From NCBI RefSeq assembly GCF_025979705.1, contig NZ_CP110136.1, positions 4,092,001 through 4,156,000 on the forward strand: 64,000 bases of DNA, given 5' to 3'. Below are positions 17,237-26,980 of this stretch, piece by piece. How positions within the stretch are numbered: the first letter of the stretch is position 1; the number at the start of each line of letters is the position of its first letter. The stretch comes from Hymenobacter sp. YIM 151858-1 (GTDB lineage Bacteria; Bacteroidota; Bacteroidia; Cytophagales; Hymenobacteraceae). Below the pieces are notes generated by a model. The model worked only from the letters and a program-made list of their open reading frames with translations. It was not told the DNA's origin and did no database searches. Made by a program: the position numbers and the translations under genes.

Positions 17237-18499
17237 ATGAGAAAATCTTTGCTAAAACTATTAGCCACTGGGGTTCTGTGTTTTATAAGCTCGTTAGCAT
17301 GGGCGCAGCTCGATAACCGAGCGTTTACCAGCGAGCGACCTGGGCTCCCGCGCCTCATAATCATCGGCGATGCTGCCGTATCTACCCAAGCGCAAACTGA
17401 TTCCATCAGAAAACGCAACGAATTTTTCCGGGACAGTTTACTGCGTGTGGCATCCGAAAATAGGGGAGACCTAAGGATTCACCTTGATGCCTTCACCTTC
17501 TTTAAGGATAATGAGTACTTCAACAACATCATCGAAGGCTACACGCTTTTCGGTTCCCAAGTGCACCCGAAGCTGGTGTATTACCCTACGGAGAAGCTGC
17601 GCCTGGAAGCCGGCGTATTTTTGTGGCAGGATTTCGGCAACGCCAAGCTGCGCCAAGCGCAGCCAACCTTTACTGCCCGTTACCGCAGCGGCCCACACGA
17701 AATAGTGCTGGGCAACATTCGCGGGCACCTGCACCACGGCTATATCGAGCCGCTGTTCAACTTTGAGCGCGTCATTCTGAAGCGCGTTGAGGAAGGGCTG
17801 CAATACCGCTACCTAGGCAACCGCTTTTTTGTTGATGCTTGGGTAGACTGGCTGCGGCAACAGTACCGCTCCAGTAACTACCAGGAGCAGATTGCCGGCG
17901 GCTTCAGCAGCGAGCTTCGGCTTACCGGCGCAAAAAGTCCGGTTGCAGTGTTTGTGCCATTGCAATTTACGGCGACCCACACCGGTGGTCAGATCGATAC
18001 GCTTGATAAACCCCTGCAAACGCTATTTAACGGCGCGGCAGGATTGGGCTTCTTGAAACGCAATCCGCATAGTTCGGTGCAGCGTTTGCACCTGCAGGCC
18101 TACGTTCTTGGCTACCAAGATCGGTCCTTCACTTACCAATTGCCTTTCCGACGCGGCTCGGCGCTTTACTTAAACGCCGGCGCCGACACACGTTGGCTTG
18201 ATGCGCTGGTGAGCTATTGGCACGGCCACAAGTTTGTGGCGCCTCTAGGTGGCGATTTGTACCAATCGGTTTCGCGCACGGTAAATACGCCCAGCTACAC
18301 CGAGGATACCCGGCAACTGCTGTTCGTGCGCCTGATGCGCGACTTCTCCCTCGGTCATGCAGCAGCCATCACCGTACGCCTGGAGCCGGTGTACGACTTC
18401 CGGGCCAAGAGCACTGAGTTTTCGGCCGGGGTGTACCTTAACTTCCGGCAGGAGTGGTTGCTGGGCAACGTGGGCAACCGCGTACGCTGGGTTCGGTAG
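17237..18499 (+). CDS. Predicted outer-membrane beta-barrel protein, unknown function
   Basis: A 420-residue exported protein: signal peptide MRKSLLKLLATGVLCFISSLAWAQ, then alternating hydrophobic/polar strands (LRLEAGVFLWQDFGNAKLRQ, LGNIRGHLHHGYIEPLFNFE, FSAGVYLNFRQEWLLGNVGN) typical of barrel strands. I do not recognise a named family. The ATG at 17237 fits the signal peptide. Base composition at the start is more AT-rich (ATAAATATATG) than its surroundings. It diverges from recA and has no apparent operon partner. Confidence 0.7.
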   Translation: MRKSLLKLLATGVLCFISSLAWAQLDNRAFTSERPGLPRLIIIGDAAVSTQAQTDSIRKRNEFFRDSLLRVASENRGDLRIHLDAFTFFKDNEYFNNIIEGYTLFGSQVHPKLVYYPTEKLRLEAGVFLWQDFGNAKLRQAQPTFTARYRSGPHEIVLGNIRGHLHHGYIEPLFNFERVILKRVEEGLQYRYLGNRFFVDAWVDWLRQQYRSSNYQEQIAGGFSSELRLTGAKSPVAVFVPLQFTATHTGGQIDTLDKPLQTLFNGAAGLGFLKRNPHSSVQRLHLQAYVLGYQDRSFTYQLPFRRGSALYLNAGADTRWLDALVSYWHGHKFVAPLGGDLYQSVSRTVNTPSYTEDTRQLLFVRLMRDFSLGHAAAITVRLEPVYDFRAKSTEFSAGVYLNFRQEWLLGNVGNRVRWVR

Positions 18500-18503
18500 C
18501 AAG

Positions 18504-19070
18504 TTACAGCTGCCCAATAGCCGCGTGCCCTAGGTAGCGGGCGCGGCTAAGGGTGTAGTGCCAGATGCTGGCATCAACGTCGGCGGTGCGGCGGAAGCCG
18601 ATGGCCTCGGCCGTGGCCTGGCTGCGCACGTTGGCCGGGCGGCAGCGTAGCGTGAGCTGGCGCGCCTCAAGTTGCTCAAAGGCGTAGTCGACTACGGCAC
18701 GTAGGGCCTCGCGGGCGTAGCCGAAGCCCTCGGCGGCGGCGGCCAGGTAGTAGCCAATTTCGCCCGAACGGATGCGCGGCGAATCGGGCTGCAGGCTGAT
18801 GTCGCCTAGGTAGCAAGTGGCCGTGCTGTTCCAGATACCCCACACCAGCAGGCGGCGTTGGCGCCAGTTGTCGGCGAAGGTGCGTAGGGTGTGCTCGGCA
18901 TCGGCCAAAGTGCGAACTGCCGTAACCCGGCGCGGAAAAGCGGGCTGCAAGCGGTGACGCTCGGCATCGAGCAAAGCAAAAAACGTCGGGGCGTCGGAAA
19001 GCAAATAGGGGCGGAGCAAGAGCCGCTCCGTGCGCAACGATGCCGGCGTAAGCGTGGGCAACAGACTCAT
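18504..19070 (-). CDS. GNAT acetyltransferase, RimJ/RimL type
   Basis: A 188-residue N-acetyltransferase. The opening LRTERLLLRPYLLSDAPTFFALL is typical of the Acetyltransf_3 (RimJ/RimL, ribosomal-protein or small-molecule acetyltransferase) group. The acetyl-CoA region is GEIGYYLAAAAEGFGYAREALR and the C-terminal NVRSQATAEAIGFRRTA motif is present. The ATG at 19070 gives the usual N-terminus. It converges with the barrel gene, the stops being 4 nt apart. Substrate not predictable. Confidence 0.85.
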   Translation of the reverse strand: MSLLPTLTPASLRTERLLLRPYLLSDAPTFFALLDAERHRLQPAFPRRVTAVRTLADAEHTLRTFADNWRQRRLLVWGIWNSTATCYLGDISLQPDSPRIRSGEIGYYLAAAAEGFGYAREALRAVVDYAFEQLEARQLTLRCRPANVRSQATAEAIGFRRTADVDASIWHYTLSRARYLGHAAIGQL

Positions 19071-19256
19071 AGGCAGCAGAACCCTTTGCCACACGCAAGC
19101 CGCGCCAAAACGGTTGCGTTGCTTAGCGCGGGCCTGTGCACCTAGGGCAACCCCGTTGGTATTGGTCCGTTAGCCTGAAGCCCCGGCCGGGCAAGCTCGC
19201 CCGAGCACCTAGGGCCGGCGCTCTGCTACATCAACCACACCCAAAACACCCACATT

Positions 19257-20141
19257 ATGAACCGACTGCAAGGCAAGGTTGCCATTGTTACGGGCGGCGG
19301 GGCCGGTATCGGCGAGGCCATTTGTAAGAAGTTTGCCAAGGAAGGCGCCGCCGTGGTGGTCTGCGGATTTCCGGAAGACCCGGTGCAGGAAGTGGCCCAG
19401 GAAATCGTAAAAGCCGGCGGCCGCGCCGTGGCCTTCGCCGGTGATGTTTCGAAGCAGGAGGAAGCCGAGGCCTGTGTAAAGCGGGCCGTGAAGGAGTTCG
19501 GCCAGCTCGACATTCTGATTAACAACGCCGGCGTGTTTCCGGCCACCGCTACCATCGATGAATACCCCGTGGAGGCGTTTCAGTACATGGTGAAGAACAA
19601 CATCTACTCCTGCTTCATGATGACGCGGGCCGCCATTCCGCAGCTCCAGAAAACCCGCGGCAACATCGTGTCGGCGGGTTCGGAGGCGGGCTGGATGGGC
19701 ATTGCCGAAAACACGCCCTACGGCGGCACCAAGGCCTTTATTCATGCTTTCATGAAGGGCGTGGCCACCGAGCAGGCCAAGGAAGGCGTGCGCGCCAACT
19801 GCGTGTGCCCCGGCCCCGTGGACACCGCCTGGACGCACAAGGAAACCGGGCCGATGTCGGCCAAAATGGAAAAGCAAACCGTGGAGGGCACGCCCCTGGG
19901 CCGCCGCGGCACCCCCGAGGAAGTGGCCAACGTGTACCTGTTCCTGGCATCCGACGAGGCCAGCTTTGTTACCGGCGCGCTGTACTTCGTCGACGGCGGC
20001 GTAACCAACTCCAAAGGCCCGCACGGCGCCGAGGTGCCCAGCAAGCTTAAGCAGGAGCCCGCCGGCGAGCTGGACCTGCGCCACGACATGGACGGCCACG
20101 CCGAAATCCGGAAACAGGATCAGTGGAAACACCTGGGGTAG
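19257..20141 (+). CDS. SDR-family NAD(P)-dependent oxidoreductase
   Basis: A 294-residue short-chain dehydrogenase. Rossmann cofactor motif TGGGAGIG (12-19), NNAG (89-92), catalytic Ser 142 and the Tyr155-x3-Lys159 pair (YGGTK) are all present, so it should be active. The end of the catalytic domain is FVTGALYFVDGG. A C-terminal tail of about 45 hydrophilic residues follows, longer than in classical SDRs of about 250 residues. Substrate unknown; similar proteins are annotated as glucose 1-dehydrogenase-like without proof. Confidence 0.9.
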   Translation: MNRLQGKVAIVTGGGAGIGEAICKKFAKEGAAVVVCGFPEDPVQEVAQEIVKAGGRAVAFAGDVSKQEEAEACVKRAVKEFGQLDILINNAGVFPATATIDEYPVEAFQYMVKNNIYSCFMMTRAAIPQLQKTRGNIVSAGSEAGWMGIAENTPYGGTKAFIHAFMKGVATEQAKEGVRANCVCPGPVDTAWTHKETGPMSAKMEKQTVEGTPLGRRGTPEEVANVYLFLASDEASFVTGALYFVDGGVTNSKGPHGAEVPSKLKQEPAGELDLRHDMDGHAEIRKQDQWKHLG

Positions 20142-20156
20142 GGAGCGTTCGGCCCG

Positions 20157-20400
20157 CTGTCATTGCGAGGACGAAGGACATTCCGCGCATGGAGCGGCGT
20201 CAATCGGTCCTGAGCAGGGCACCACTGTTCACCCAGCACTAAGCCAAAAATTAGCAGGCTAAAAACCGCACCGCCCGAATCCTGGCAGCAGGAGTCGGGC
20301 GGTGCGGTTGTTCTGTACGTATGGTTTCTCGGTTGCTGCCAGCTGAGGGGTTGTGCCGCGAGAGGAAGGGTTGCTTCGGCCTTCGTCCTCGCAATGACAG
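20157..20400. repeat. 244-bp element bounded by 21-bp perfect inverted repeats
   Basis: The 21-bp arms (20157-20177 and 20380-20400) start CTGTCATTGCGAGGACGAAG and end with its perfect complement. They enclose the terminator hairpin at 20261-20309. The element fills the 275-nt gap between the SDR gene and the convergent small gene and resembles the abundant intergenic palindromes of this group. Confidence 0.75.
20261..20309. terminator. Bidirectional terminator between SDR and the 153-residue protein gene
   Basis: AACCGCACCGCCCGA (20264-20278) pairs perfectly with TCGGGCGGTGCGGTT (20295-20309). On the minus strand it is followed by five T; the plus strand tail is weaker (GTTGTTCTG). Confidence 0.8.
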
Positions 20401-20416
20401 CTTATTTGATGCCTTA

Positions 20417-20878
20417 CTACCGCTGCGCGGGCAGCGTCGAGATAAGTGCGGCCTCGGGCAGGTGCGGGTGCTTGTACTGGGCCGGGCTACCTAGGGATTG
20501 TTGCGTGCGCATCACGTTTACCTGGCGAGCGGCTTCGTTGAAGAACTCCAAGCGGCGGATCAGCATTTCTTTGGTGAGCACGCGGCCTTCGGGCGTGCGC
20601 ATGTACGATTTCCAGTCGTCGAGGAAACGCTGCATGATGGCGTTGGCCTGATCGAAGTTGGCTTCGTACTGCTGCTTGAACTCGGCTACGCGCTGCAGCC
20701 CATCGGTGGTGAGCTTGAAGGAGGCGCCGCCTTGGTTAAGGATCTCGCTGAGCACGTACACCTCCAGCGGCAGCGAGGTTTCGAGCGCCGTGGTGCGTAG
20801 GTCGAGGCCGGCGCGCAGGGCGTCGTCTACCATGTGCAGGTTGCGGGGAAAGCTTTCGTAATAGCCTTGAACTTCCAT
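20417..20878 (-). CDS. Hypothetical protein, helical and soluble
   Basis: A 153-residue protein, no signal peptide or membrane segment, rich in helix-forming residues (LRAGLDLRTTALETSLPLEV, FKQQYEANFDQANAIMQRFL). I do not recognise the family. It has a possible promoter of its own, with a -7 TACCTTTG on the minus strand at 20947-20954, and a terminator downstream, so it seems monocistronic. It lies next to the MoxR gene, which is on the same strand and ends 143 nt upstream. Confidence 0.65.
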   Translation of the reverse strand: MEVQGYYESFPRNLHMVDDALRAGLDLRTTALETSLPLEVYVLSEILNQGGASFKLTTDGLQRVAEFKQQYEANFDQANAIMQRFLDDWKSYMRTPEGRVLTKEMLIRRLEFFNEAARQVNVMRTQQSLGSPAQYKHPHLPEAALISTLPAQR

Positions 20879-20946
20879 GGGGGTAGGGCAAAATAGCGCG
20901 GCGTGCCGAGTGCCACCTAGGCCGCTCGCGTGCCGACTTCAAGTAG

Positions 20947-20954
20947 CAAAGGTA
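20947..20954 (-). promoter_or_regulatory. -7 element (TACCTTTG) for the 153-residue protein gene
   Basis: The minus strand reads TACCTTTG, an exact TAnnTTTG match, 68 nt upstream of the start codon at 20878. Confidence 0.45.
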
Positions 20955-21021
20955 CTACCTAGTTACACATGCCAGATGCTGCGGCCACACGCGGCACTGC
21001 GTTTTGAACTGAATTACCTGC

Positions 21022-21987
<966 letters not shown>

Positions 21988-22087
21988 GCTTGCTTGTATA
22001 GTAAGACAGAAGACGAAATAAGTGCGGGGAGGTTGTACGGCCCAGCCGCCTCAACCTCCCCGCACCCGTTAAACGTTGCTTGCGCGG

Positions 22088-23461
22088 TTACTCCGCATCC
22101 AGCACTTTGCAGCCGGCGTATTCCGGGTCAACCTCGATGAATACGGTACCGCGGTTACGCAAAAACCACTCATCCAGGGCTTTGTTCTTTTTCTGGTTGA
22201 GCGCGGCGGTGGCAATCTTCTGGTAGTCGTCTTTCAGGTTGGCCTGGTGCGGCGGCGTGTTCGATTTCAGCCAGATAATCCGCACGGCGTCCTTGCCATC
22301 GTCGGTACGGTAGGGCAGGGGCTTGCTGATGCTGCCCACCTTCATGGTATCGATGGTGAAGAAGATGGCCGGATCGAGCTGATCCAGCGGCAGATAGGAG
22401 CTGCCGTCGCGGCGGTTTTGCAGCAAGCCGCCGTTGCCCGCCGATTCTTTGTCTTCGGAGAAATCCTTGGCCGCCTTGGCAAACGTGATGCTGTCCTGCA
22501 GAATGCGGGCGCGCAGCTTGTTCAGGTCAGCCGTCGAGGCATCCACATCGGCCGAGCCAGAGGTAGGCTTCATCAGGATGTGGCGCGAGTTGTAGCTGTC
22601 GCCTTTGCGCTCGATGAGCTGAATAAGGTGGTAGCCAAACTGCGATTTTACGATGGGCGAAAGGCCGCCGGGCTGCAGGCGCAAGGCCGCGGCTTCGTAC
22701 TCGGGCACCAGCTCCTTGCGCTTGAAGAAGCCTAGGTTACCGCCGTCCTTGGCCGAAATGGGGTCTTCGGAAAACTGCTTGGCCAGCGTGGCAAAGTCTT
22801 CGCCGGCCAGAATGCGTGCCCGCAAGTCGTTCATTTTGGCCAGGGTAGCCTGCTCGGCCTTCTGGTCGGGCTTGGCCAGCTTCACAATCTGGCCCACCTC
22901 CACTTCGGTGGAGTAGTAGGGCAGCGAGTCCTTAGGGATACGGGCAAAAAACTGGCGCACCTCGCGCGGCGTCACGGTCACCTTGCCCGAAATCTGATCC
23001 TGCATTTTCTGCTGAATGAGCTGCTCGCGCACCTGCACGCGCAGTTCTTCTTTCAGCTGCCGGATGGATTTGTTGTAGTACTCCTCGAGCTTCTTCTCCG
23101 AGCCAATCTGCTGGATGAAGTAGTTCATGCGGCGGTTTAGCTCGCCGTTCACCTGGTCGTCGGTTACGGTTACCGAGTCGGTTTCGGCTTTGGCCAACAG
23201 CAGCTTGTTGAGCGTGAGCGACTGCAGAATGCGGCACCGCAAATCGGGCGGCAACGGCTTGCCTTCGGCTTGCTGTTGCTGCTGCAGGTAAATGTTCTCC
23301 AAATCGGAGCGCAGCACAATCTGGTTGTCCACCTTCACCAGGATGCCATCGGCCACGGGCTTGCCCGTGTTGCGCGACAGGCCGGCCAGCGCCTGCGCCT
23401 GGGCACCTAGGGTAGTAAGAGCCAGCAGCACTACGGCCGCCAATCGAAATAAGTGAGTCAT
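22088..23461 (-). CDS. SurA-like periplasmic peptidyl-prolyl isomerase
   Basis: A 457-residue foldase. Signal peptide (LFRLAAVVLLALTTLGAQAQA), an N-terminal chaperone region (GILVKVDNQIVLRSDLENIY, typical of SurA_N), then two parvulin domains. The first holds AKQFSEDPISAKDGGNLGFF and QFGYHLIQLIERKGDSYNSRHIL; the second AKDFSEDKESAGNGGLLQNR. Parvulins catalyse cis-trans proline isomerisation and SurA helps outer-membrane proteins to fold. It lies between another parvulin gene upstream and MoxR downstream, all leftward. Confidence 0.92.
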   Translation of the reverse strand: MTHLFRLAAVVLLALTTLGAQAQALAGLSRNTGKPVADGILVKVDNQIVLRSDLENIYLQQQQQAEGKPLPPDLRCRILQSLTLNKLLLAKAETDSVTVTDDQVNGELNRRMNYFIQQIGSEKKLEEYYNKSIRQLKEELRVQVREQLIQQKMQDQISGKVTVTPREVRQFFARIPKDSLPYYSTEVEVGQIVKLAKPDQKAEQATLAKMNDLRARILAGEDFATLAKQFSEDPISAKDGGNLGFFKRKELVPEYEAAALRLQPGGLSPIVKSQFGYHLIQLIERKGDSYNSRHILMKPTSGSADVDASTADLNKLRARILQDSITFAKAAKDFSEDKESAGNGGLLQNRRDGSSYLPLDQLDPAIFFTIDTMKVGSISKPLPYRTDDGKDAVRIIWLKSNTPPHQANLKDDYQKIATAALNQKKNKALDEWFLRNRGTVFIEVDPEYAGCKVLDAE

Positions 23462-23660
23462 GTCGGATTAAAAAGCAGCTACGGAGCAGGCTTGCCGGGC
23501 CCTACGGCCTAGGTGCGCACCCACCGCTCCGCGAAGCAAACGCCAAACGCGGCCGGTAAATTTCAGCATAAATAGCCGAGTGGGCAAAAAGGCCCCGAAT
23601 TAGCGGCCTGCCAACAGCAAGAGGCACCTAGGGCGCCGCTGGGTTGCATGCCGCGGGGCA

Positions 23661-23699
23661 AGCAAAAACCCTGACCTAGGCCGGCCTAGGTCAGGGTTT
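23661..23699 (-). terminator. Terminator: 34-bp perfect palindrome containing two CCTAGG
   Basis: AAACCCTGACCTAGGCC (23666-23682) is followed immediately by its exact reverse complement (23683-23699), and the minus strand continues with T5. It closes the large parvulin gene, which ends at 23722. Confidence 0.85.
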
Positions 23700-23721
23700 C
23701 GGGTAGTAGGGCAGGCAGCCG

Positions 23722-26088
23722 CTACTTGGTAACGAGTTTGTTTACCTCGGCTTCGTTCACCTTCACCGGGTACTTGGTGCGCAGCTCCTTAATCCACTCC
23801 TGCTCCAGGTAGTTCTGGTAATCGGAGGTGGCCTGGCCGCGGGCTTCGTTCAGGCTCTTGGGGCCGGCCGGCAGCACTTTGTCGATGATAACGGCGTAGT
23901 AGCGGCCATCTTGCTCCACGTTGTAAGTGCCGGGCTGCTGCGGTACGCCGTCAACCACTTTGTTGTCGCCCTTCGGGAAAGCGCGCTGCTGAATCTGCAC
24001 CGCCAATGGGTTGCTGCGGTTCAGGCGCTGCTCGATAATGGCCGGGTTGCGGGTGTAGCCGCGCAGGAATACGCTCGTGGCGCCGGCAGCGGTGCTGGCT
24101 TCCTTGCCGCCCAGCTGCTGCCCTGCCAACACGCGCTTGGCCGGAACGCCTTTGCTGGTAAGATAGGTACGCACCTGCGTAGCGCGTTGGGCCGCCAGCG
24201 GAATGGCCGCGTTGGTTTTGGCGTAAGCCGTGGCCGAGACGCCCAGGGTAGTATCGGCCAGCATTTGGTTGGCCAGGCTTTCGAGAGCCGACTGGCCAGC
24301 CGCCGTGAGGGTAGCCGATTTGGCGTTGAAGGCCACCGTAGCCGGGATGCCCTGGTCGGTGGGCATCGATGCCTCGGCTATGTTTTTACCAGTAGACTTG
24401 GTGAAGAAGGCAGCGGCCTGGCTGCGCAGCTGCGGCGTAGCGGCGCTGATGAGGGTGGCCTGCACGCGCGGCTCCCACTGATACTTGGCCTGGTTGGCCG
24501 CGAAGTACTGCTTCAGGCCCACGGTATCCTCAATGGCTTTCGACCACACCTTCTCGTCCATCAGCTGGAACAGCAGAATGCCGTCGCGGTACTCTTTCAC
24601 GAGCATGCGGTAGTCTTCGTACTTGCTTTCGAGGTTGGCGCGCTCGTAGTCCTGCAGGCTCTGATCGACGTACTGATCGTAGAGCAGCTGCATGGCATGC
24701 TGCGGCGTAGCGCCGGCGCGGGGCTGCTGGCGCTGCTCGGCAAACGTCAGAAACTCTTTAATGGTGTAGGGCTTGGCGCCGATGGTAAACAGCGGGGCCG
24801 TGGGCATCAGGGCATTGCCTTTTTTGCCTTTGGCGGGCTGCGCAGCGGCTGCTTTGCTCAGGAAGGCCTCGGCCTTAAAGGTGCCTTTTGTAAGCGAGGT
24901 ATCGGCCTGGGCCAGCAGCGCGTCGCGCATGGCGGGCACCTCAGTAAAGCGGTTTTCCGTGCGAATGCGCTTCAGAAAAGCCGTGCGGTTCAGCTCGGAG
25001 CGCGAGTCGCGGGCAACCTTCTGCTTCAGGCTGGCTTCCATCTGCTCGAACGACGGAACCGTTTGCTTCTCGATCAGGCGGATAATGTGCCAGCCGTAGG
25101 GCGTTTGCACCGGAGCCGACAGGTCGCCGGGCTTCTGCAGCCGGAAAGCCGCTTCTTCAAACGACGGAATCATGCGGCCAGTGCCGAAGGGCGGAAGCTC
25201 GCCGCCGCCCGAAGCCGAGCCAACGTCTTCCGAGAACTGGGCTACCATTTTCTCCCAGTTTTCGCCCTTGCGCAGGCGGCTGTACAGCTCGTCTACCTTC
25301 TTCTTGGCCGTAACCGAGTCGGCCTTGGGCATGCCTGGCGTGGCCCGGATCATCAGGTGCGCCACTTTTATTTCGCCCTGCGCCGGGCGCACGTCGTTTA
25401 CCTTAATGATGTGGTAGCCGAAGCGCGTACGCACCGGCTGCGACACCTGGCCCACCGGGGTTTTGTAAGCCGCGGCCTCAAAGGGGTACACCATCTGCAG
25501 GGCCGTGAAGTACCCTAGGCGGCCGCCGTTGTCGCGGGCCGAGGGGTCTTCGGAAGCCTCGCGGGCTACTTTCTCGAAGTTTTCGCCGCCGGTTACGCGC
25601 TGGCGCAGGGCCGTAATGCGCTGGTATGCGGCCAGGGTGTCCTTGGGGTCGGCTTCGGGCGTAATGCGCACCAGAATGTGCGAGGCGTTTACCTCCTTCT
25701 GCATGTGCTCGTAGGCCTCGCGCACCAGTTGGTCGGTTACGCTCTTCTCCGTGAGGTAGGGCTGGGCCAGTTGCTGCTTGTACCCCTCCAGCTCGCGCTT
25801 AAAGGCCTGCGTGGTATCGAGGCCGCGTTGCTCGGCCTCCAGCACCTTCAGCTTGAAGTTGGTGTACAGATCGAGGTACTCCTGCACGCTTTCGCGCGAG
25901 CCGGCATCGGGGGCGGAGCCGTTGTTTTTGCGGTACACGTACGCAAATTCCGAAGCGGGCACCTCCTGGTTGCCGAGCGACATGAGCACCGGCTGTTTGG
26001 CAGAAGTAGTGGGTTTGGTGCTTTGGCAAGCGGCCAAAAGCGTAGCCGCTAGCGCGGCGCCGGAAAGCAGAATGCGGTTGTTACGCAT
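23722..26088 (-). CDS. Large parvulin-type foldase lipoprotein
   Basis: A 788-residue lipoprotein (LSGAALAATLLAAC lipobox). Two parvulin domains are visible: one around ASHILVRITPEADPKDTLAA with GGRLGYFTALQMVYPFEAAA, the other around VAHLMIRATPGMPKADSV with GGGELPPFGTGRMIPSFEEA. The C-terminal half holds TVAFNAKSATLTAAGQSALE and RATQVRTYLTSKGVPAKRVL, which resembles an OmpA-like peptidoglycan-binding fold, then a final PPIase-associated segment. It should fold exported proteins at the inner leaflet of the outer membrane. The ATG at 26088 gives the lipoprotein signal; an open frame upstream lacks one. Confidence 0.88.
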   Translation of the reverse strand: MRNNRILLSGAALAATLLAACQSTKPTTSAKQPVLMSLGNQEVPASEFAYVYRKNNGSAPDAGSRESVQEYLDLYTNFKLKVLEAEQRGLDTTQAFKRELEGYKQQLAQPYLTEKSVTDQLVREAYEHMQKEVNASHILVRITPEADPKDTLAAYQRITALRQRVTGGENFEKVAREASEDPSARDNGGRLGYFTALQMVYPFEAAAYKTPVGQVSQPVRTRFGYHIIKVNDVRPAQGEIKVAHLMIRATPGMPKADSVTAKKKVDELYSRLRKGENWEKMVAQFSEDVGSASGGGELPPFGTGRMIPSFEEAAFRLQKPGDLSAPVQTPYGWHIIRLIEKQTVPSFEQMEASLKQKVARDSRSELNRTAFLKRIRTENRFTEVPAMRDALLAQADTSLTKGTFKAEAFLSKAAAAQPAKGKKGNALMPTAPLFTIGAKPYTIKEFLTFAEQRQQPRAGATPQHAMQLLYDQYVDQSLQDYERANLESKYEDYRMLVKEYRDGILLFQLMDEKVWSKAIEDTVGLKQYFAANQAKYQWEPRVQATLISAATPQLRSQAAAFFTKSTGKNIAEASMPTDQGIPATVAFNAKSATLTAAGQSALESLANQMLADTTLGVSATAYAKTNAAIPLAAQRATQVRTYLTSKGVPAKRVLAGQQLGGKEASTAAGATSVFLRGYTRNPAIIEQRLNRSNPLAVQIQQRAFPKGDNKVVDGVPQQPGTYNVEQDGRYYAVIIDKVLPAGPKSLNEARGQATSDYQNYLEQEWIKELRTKYPVKVNEAEVNKLVTK

Positions 26089-26198
26089 ACAGAATAAGTG
26101 ACACAAAAAAGCCGTCCGCCTCCTGGTCGCGCCAGAGTTGCGGACGGCTGCTTGTTGCAATGTTAAGCAATTTTCGGATGCCGCCGAGTAGCTGAAGA

Positions 26199-26609
26199 TC
26201 AGGCTAGCCGCTTCCGCAACCGGCAGAAATTCCGGTTGTCGATGGTCGTGAATTCAACCTGGTCCATAATCCTGTTGACGAGGGCAATGCCCACGCCGCC
26301 CTTCTTGCCCATCCGGATGTGCTCGGCAATGTCGGGGTCCTGGTAGGCAGCGGGCGAAAACGACTGGCCATCGTCCTCGGCTTCAAACCGAAACTCGTTG
26401 TCGTCGACGGCCACCCGGATGTCGAGGTTCTTCGAGTCGTCCTCGTGGTTGGAGTGGATGATGAGGTTAGCCACAATCTCATCGACGGCCAGGATAATCT
26501 GGTTCTGCAGAATATCCGACAGTTGGTGCGCAGCAAGTACGCCAGCCACGAAGTCACGCACCGTCTTCAGGTTACGGCGGCTGCAACTGATGCGGATGGC
26601 GTGCGTCAT
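26199..26609 (-). CDS. RsbW-like anti-sigma-factor serine kinase
   Basis: A 136-residue HATPase_c_2 protein. N-box VDEIVANLIIHSN, G1 DDGQSFSPA and G2 GKKGGVGIALVNRIMD form the ATP site. In partner switching it would phosphorylate the STAS antagonist encoded just upstream and sequester a regulatory target. It is the last gene of the phosphatase-STAS-kinase operon, 21 nt after the STAS gene. No sigma factor is adjacent. Confidence 0.9.
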   Translation of the reverse strand: MTHAIRISCSRRNLKTVRDFVAGVLAAHQLSDILQNQIILAVDEIVANLIIHSNHEDDSKNLDIRVAVDDNEFRFEAEDDGQSFSPAAYQDPDIAEHIRMGKKGGVGIALVNRIMDQVEFTTIDNRNFCRLRKRLA

Positions 26610-26630
26610 GGGCTTGATGGCGCTAAGGAA

Positions 26631-26960
26631 CTAAATGGCAGTGGCTTCCTGCTCCGAAGGCACAATCGTCATGAGCGAATCCAGACCTAGGATTTCGAAC
26701 ACGTTGTGCACCTTCTCCTGCATGTTAAAGAACACCAGCTTCACGCCCGCATCCTGAAAACGCTGCAGGTGCGAGATAAACACGCCCAACCCAGCCGACG
26801 AAATGTAGTTCAGCCGCTGGCAGTCGATCATCACCTTGCGGAAGTTCAGGATTTCGGGCTTCGTAAGCTCGTTGTCGAGCAACACGGAGGAGCTGGCGTC
26901 AAGCTCGCCGTCGAGGGCAAGCGTCAAGGTATCGTTGGCTGCGTTCTGTACAATTTTCAT
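26631..26960 (-). CDS. STAS-domain anti-anti-sigma factor (RsbV-like)
   Basis: A 109-residue single STAS domain. The signature D-x5-YISSAGLGVFI holds the serine expected to be phosphorylated by the kinase and dephosphorylated by the phosphatase of the same operon. It lies 20 nt after the phosphatase gene. When unphosphorylated it should bind the RsbW-like kinase and free its target. Confidence 0.93.
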   Translation of the reverse strand: MKIVQNAANDTLTLALDGELDASSSVLLDNELTKPEILNFRKVMIDCQRLNYISSAGLGVFISHLQRFQDAGVKLVFFNMQEKVHNVFEILGLDSLMTIVPSEQEATAI

Positions 26961-26980
26961 AAGATACGTCTACGCGGCAC

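Noticed and set aside
19209-20132. 307-codon open frame opposite the SDR gene
   Set aside because: The SDR has complete catalytic motifs; this frame has none.
23911-25518. 535-codon open frame opposite the large parvulin gene
   Set aside because: Shadow of a gene with strong domain evidence; composition typical of antisense frames.
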